Assembly: GCA_001898385.1 (NCBI GenBank)
Contig: MKTT01000087.1
Coordinates: 112,216-176,215 of the forward strand
Reading direction: 5' to 3'
DNA from: Planctomycetales bacterium 71-10
Lineage (GTDB): Bacteria; Planctomycetota; Planctomycetia; Isosphaerales; Isosphaeraceae
DNA: 64,000 nucleotides
Positions 61,258 to 64,000 of the stretch are shown piece by piece. Under the pieces are notes generated by a model that saw nothing but the letters and a program-made list of their open reading frames with translations, made no database searches and was not told the origin of the DNA. Within the stretch, counting starts at the first letter, position 1. The number at the start of each line of letters is the position of its first letter. A program made the translations under genes and the position numbers.

Positions 61258-62406
61258 ATGAACGCGTTCGCTTCCGGCGCGGGCCGAGCCCCCGCCGCGC
61301 TTTTGGGTTGTCTCCTTTCGCTGGCGATCGTCGCCCCGCCACCGGCCCTCGGCGACGTCAAGGGGCTGAGCAAGATGGGCTTCGGCAAGACGAAGGACGG
61401 CGAGGCCGTCGACCTCTACACGCTCCGGAACGGCAAGATCACCGTGAAGGTGGCCACCTACGGCGCGACCGTCGTCGCGATCGAGGCCCCGGACCGGGAC
61501 GGGAAGGTCGCCGACGTGACGCTCGGGTTCGACTCGCTCGACGGCTACCTGGGCGAGCACCCCTACTTCGGCGCCACGGTGGGCCGGGTGGCCAACCGGA
61601 TCGCCAAGGGGAAGTTCACGCTCGACGGCGAGGCGTATTCGCTGGCGATCAACAACCCGCCCAACACCCTGCACGGGGGCGTCAAGGGCTTCAACCGCGT
61701 CGTCTGGAAGGCCGAGCCGGTCGACTCGCCCGAGGGGCCCGCGGTCAAGATGACCTACACGAGCAAGGACGGCGAGGAGGGCTACCCCGGCACCCTCACG
61801 ACCGCCGTCACCTTCACCGTCACCGCCGACGACGCGCTGAAGATCGACTACGCGGCGACGACCGACAAGGCCACGCCGCTGAACCTGTCGAACCACGCCT
61901 ACTTCAACCTGGGCGGAGACACGGACTCGTCGATCCTCGACCACGAGCTGACCCTGGCCGCCTCCAAGTACACGCCGGTCGACGACACCCTGATCCCCAC
62001 CGGCGCGATCGACCCGGTCGAGGGGACGCCGCTCGACTTCCGCAAGGCGACGGCCATCGGCGCCCGGATCGCCGAGCTGGAGGGGGAGCCCGGCGGCTAC
62101 GACCACAACGTCGTCCTGGACTCCAAGGGCGGGTCGCTCGCCTTCGCCGCCCGCGTCTACGACCCCAAGACCGGCCGCGTGGTGGAGATGTCGACCACGG
62201 AGCCCGGCGTCCAGTTCTACAGCGGCAACTTCCTGGACGGCTCGAACGTCGGCAAGAAGGGGCGGGTCTACAAGAAGCACCACGGCCTCTGCCTGGAGGC
62301 CCAGCACTTCCCCGACTCGATCCACCACGCCAACTTCCCGGACTCGGTCCTCCGGCCCGGGGAGACCTACAAGCAGACGACCGTCTACAAGTTCTCCGCC
62401 CGTTGA
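61258..62406 (+). CDS. galM: Exported aldose 1-epimerase
   Basis: Mutarotase that interconverts alpha and beta anomers of sugars such as galactose. An N-terminal signal peptide (LLGCLLSLAIVAPPPALG) places it outside the cytoplasm. Motifs: GATVGRVANRIAKGKFTLDG, NNPPNTLHGGVKGFN, LNLSNHAYFNLGG (catalytic His) and the Glu-containing LCLEAQHFPDSIHHANFP. Length 382 residues. ATG 61258 has GAGG six bases upstream; two earlier in-frame ATGs are worse placed. The downstream symporter is about 140 bases away, so the pair probably handles sugar uptake. Confidence 0.93.
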   Translation: MNAFASGAGRAPAALLGCLLSLAIVAPPPALGDVKGLSKMGFGKTKDGEAVDLYTLRNGKITVKVATYGATVVAIEAPDRDGKVADVTLGFDSLDGYLGEHPYFGATVGRVANRIAKGKFTLDGEAYSLAINNPPNTLHGGVKGFNRVVWKAEPVDSPEGPAVKMTYTSKDGEEGYPGTLTTAVTFTVTADDALKIDYAATTDKATPLNLSNHAYFNLGGDTDSSILDHELTLAASKYTPVDDTLIPTGAIDPVEGTPLDFRKATAIGARIAELEGEPGGYDHNVVLDSKGGSLAFAARVYDPKTGRVVEMSTTEPGVQFYSGNFLDGSNVGKKGRVYKKHHGLCLEAQHFPDSIHHANFPDSVLRPGETYKQTTVYKFSAR

Positions 62407-62547
62407 CGACGTCGGCCGCGGGGCGGGCCCGGCCCGCCCCGCGCGCCCGCCACTCCCCCCGCCCACCACCCCAAATCCTCCGAGCGGTGACGATCGACCG
62501 GCCCGTCCGGCCCCGCCCGCAGTCCGTGCGACGCACAGGAAAGACGC

Positions 62548-64000
62548 ATGCATACCTCACTGGCGTGGATCGATTACCTGATCATGGTGATCTACTTCGC
62601 CTTCGTCCTCGGCATCGGCTTCGCGCTCAAGCGGTTCATGAAGACCAGCACGGACTTCTTCCTCTCCGGCCGGTCGATCCCGGCGTGGGTGGCGGGGCTG
62701 GCGTTCATCTCGGCGAACCTGGGGGCCCAGGAGGTCATCGGCATGGCCGCCTCCGGGGCGAAGTACGGCATCTCCACCGCGCACTTCTACTGGCTGGGCG
62801 CCATCCCGGCCATGGTCTTCGTCGGCCTGTTCATGATGCCGTTCTACTACGGCTCGCGGGCGCGCTCGGTGCCGGAATACCTCCGGCTGCGATTCGACGA
62901 GAAGACGCGGGGGCTGAACGCGATCTCGTTCGCCGCGATGACCGTCTTCTCGTCGGGCGCGTCGATGTACGCGATGGCCAAGCTGATCGAGACCCTGCAC
63001 ATCTTCGACCCGCTCGTGCAGGCGCTCGGCCTGCCGACCTCCTACATCTTCCACCTGAGCATCGTCGTCTCCGCGCTCATCACGCTGGGGTACGTCTACC
63101 TCGGCGGGCTGACGAGCGCGATCTACAACGAGGTGCTCCAGTTCTTCCTGATCGTCGCCGGCTTCTTCCCGCTGGTGTACCTGGGCCTGAAGAACGTGGG
63201 GGGCTGGGACGGCCTGATCGCGAAGTGCCCGCCGGGCTTCGGCCACGCCTGGAAGGGGATGACGAACCCGGAGAACAACCCCCTGGGCGTGGAGTGGTTC
63301 GCGCTGGCGATGGGGCTGGGCTTCGTGCTCTCGTTCGGCTACTGGTGCACCGACTTCCTGGTCGTCCAGCGCGCGATGGCGGCCGACTCCATGACCGCGG
63401 CCCGGCGGACGCCGCTGATCGCCGCCTTGCCCAAGATGATCTTCCCGTTCCTGGTGATCCTGCCGGGCCTGATCGCCGTCGCCCTGCCGACGCCGACGGC
63501 GATCGAGGTGCCCGCCGACGGGGCGAAGGTCGTGAACGCGGCCGAGGCCAGCGGCAAGGGCCTGATCCCCGCCAAGGTGACGTCCACGGGCGAGGTGGAG
63601 CTGGATTCGACCGGCAAGCCGGTCCTCGACTACGACCTGGCGATCCCCAAGCTGCTGATCCACTACTTCCCGACGGGCCTGCTGGGCCTGGGCCTCACCG
63701 CCCTGCTGGCCAGCTTCATGTCCGGGATGGCCGGGAACATCACGGCGTTCAACACGGTCTGGACGTTCGACATCTACCAGGCGTACATCAAGCCCCAGGC
63801 CAGCGACAAACATTACCTCTGGATGGGGCACTTCGCGACCCTGTTCGGCACGGTGATCTCGATCGCCGCGGCTTACGTCGCGGCCAGCTTCAACAACATC
63901 ATGGAGCTGCTCCAGCTCGTCTTCGCGTTCGTGAACGCGCCGCTGCTGGCGACGTTCCTGCTGGGCATGTTCTGGAAGCGGGCGACGGCGAACGGCGCGT
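62548..64000 (+). CDS. Sodium:solute symporter (SSS family), truncated by window edge
   Basis: A multi-spanning symporter of the SGLT/SSS family; 484 codons are visible and the end is missing. The N-terminus reads HTSLAWIDYLIMVIYFAFVL, then DFFLSGRSIPAWVAGLAF, SANLGAQEVIGMAASGAKYG and GGLTSAIYNEVLQFFLIV, the family's sodium- and sugar-site helices. A hydrophilic loop (about residues 315-360) follows LLIAALPKMIFPFL-type helices, and later ASFMSGMAGNITAFNTVWT matches the SSS core. Pairing with galM suggests galactose or a related sugar. ATG 62548 has AGGAAA about five bases upstream. Confidence 0.92.
   Translation, partial: MHTSLAWIDYLIMVIYFAFVLGIGFALKRFMKTSTDFFLSGRSIPAWVAGLAFISANLGAQEVIGMAASGAKYGISTAHFYWLGAIPAMVFVGLFMMPFYYGSRARSVPEYLRLRFDEKTRGLNAISFAAMTVFSSGASMYAMAKLIETLHIFDPLVQALGLPTSYIFHLSIVVSALITLGYVYLGGLTSAIYNEVLQFFLIVAGFFPLVYLGLKNVGGWDGLIAKCPPGFGHAWKGMTNPENNPLGVEWFALAMGLGFVLSFGYWCTDFLVVQRAMAADSMTAARRTPLIAALPKMIFPFLVILPGLIAVALPTPTAIEVPADGAKVVNAAEASGKGLIPAKVTSTGEVELDSTGKPVLDYDLAIPKLLIHYFPTGLLGLGLTALLASFMSGMAGNITAFNTVWTFDIYQAYIKPQASDKHYLWMGHFATLFGTVISIAAAYVAASFNNIMELLQLVFAFVNAPLLATFLLGMFWKRATANGA

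Overview
The window is GC-rich bacterial chromosome from a planctomycete, most likely of the Isosphaeraceae type (Paludisphaera/Singulisphaera/Tautonia-like). This rests on gene content: secreted proteins carrying the planctomycete LEPR-XLL N-terminal motif (1900-3471, 12803-14563), a PEP-CTERM protein, serine/threonine kinases fused to TPRs or zinc ribbons, two Uma2 endonuclease-fold proteins, and a giant alpha-2-macroglobulin/TPR protein. Genus and family are inference. I saw no rRNA, tRNA, CRISPR or prophage genes.

Layout. 1-5900: partial DedA membrane protein, Uma2 protein with a coiled-coil tail, CARDB adhesin-like secreted protein, an alpha/beta-hydrolase that has lost its nucleophile, and a zinc-ribbon membrane protein. 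5897-8360: a three-gene ECF metal transporter (CbiM/NikM with a NikN-like tail, CbiQ, CbiO) preceded by an inverted repeat that matches the classical NikR operator at 11 of 12 positions, so it is probably a nickel importer. 8347-23055: kinase/TPR protein, HD-GYP protein, LEPR-XLL surface protein and a 2,710-residue alpha-2-macroglobulin-like protein. 23147-28439: HTH protein, then a leftward operon GT2 - DUF362 - GT4 - metallophosphoesterase driven from a good sigma70-type promoter. A 262-bp MITE with 19-bp terminal inverted repeats and a perfect 8-bp target duplication sits just upstream of that promoter.

29087-35664: zinc-ribbon kinase, SGNH hydrolase, an ECF-like sigma factor, a small basic protein behind an ECF-type promoter, and a SigA-like sigma factor. 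35867-39679: dxr-rseP-unknown operon (isoprenoid synthesis plus site-2 protease). 39773-42384: acetyl-CoA synthetase with a coupled HD hydrolase. 42401-54216, all leftward: radical SAM/B12 protein, Uma2, two multi-spanning membrane proteins (GT-C-like and YfhO), rpsO-pnp, and a cytosolic NtrB/NtrC-like two-component pair. 54460-64000: pdxA, STN-like secreted protein, PfkB-like kinase with an altered catalytic motif, RNase Z-like hydrolase, DUF4291, a CXXCH DUF3365 protein, PEP-CTERM protein, and a secreted aldose epimerase next to a truncated sodium:solute symporter that probably form a sugar-uptake pair.

Recurring regulatory features are strong Shine-Dalgarno sequences (which decided most starts), several sigma70-like promoters with 16-18 bp spacers, and very long perfect hairpins without U-tracts just after gene ends, which look like this organism's terminators. 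Motif, promoter and hairpin calls were made by eye; family assignments rest on recognised motifs, without any database search.
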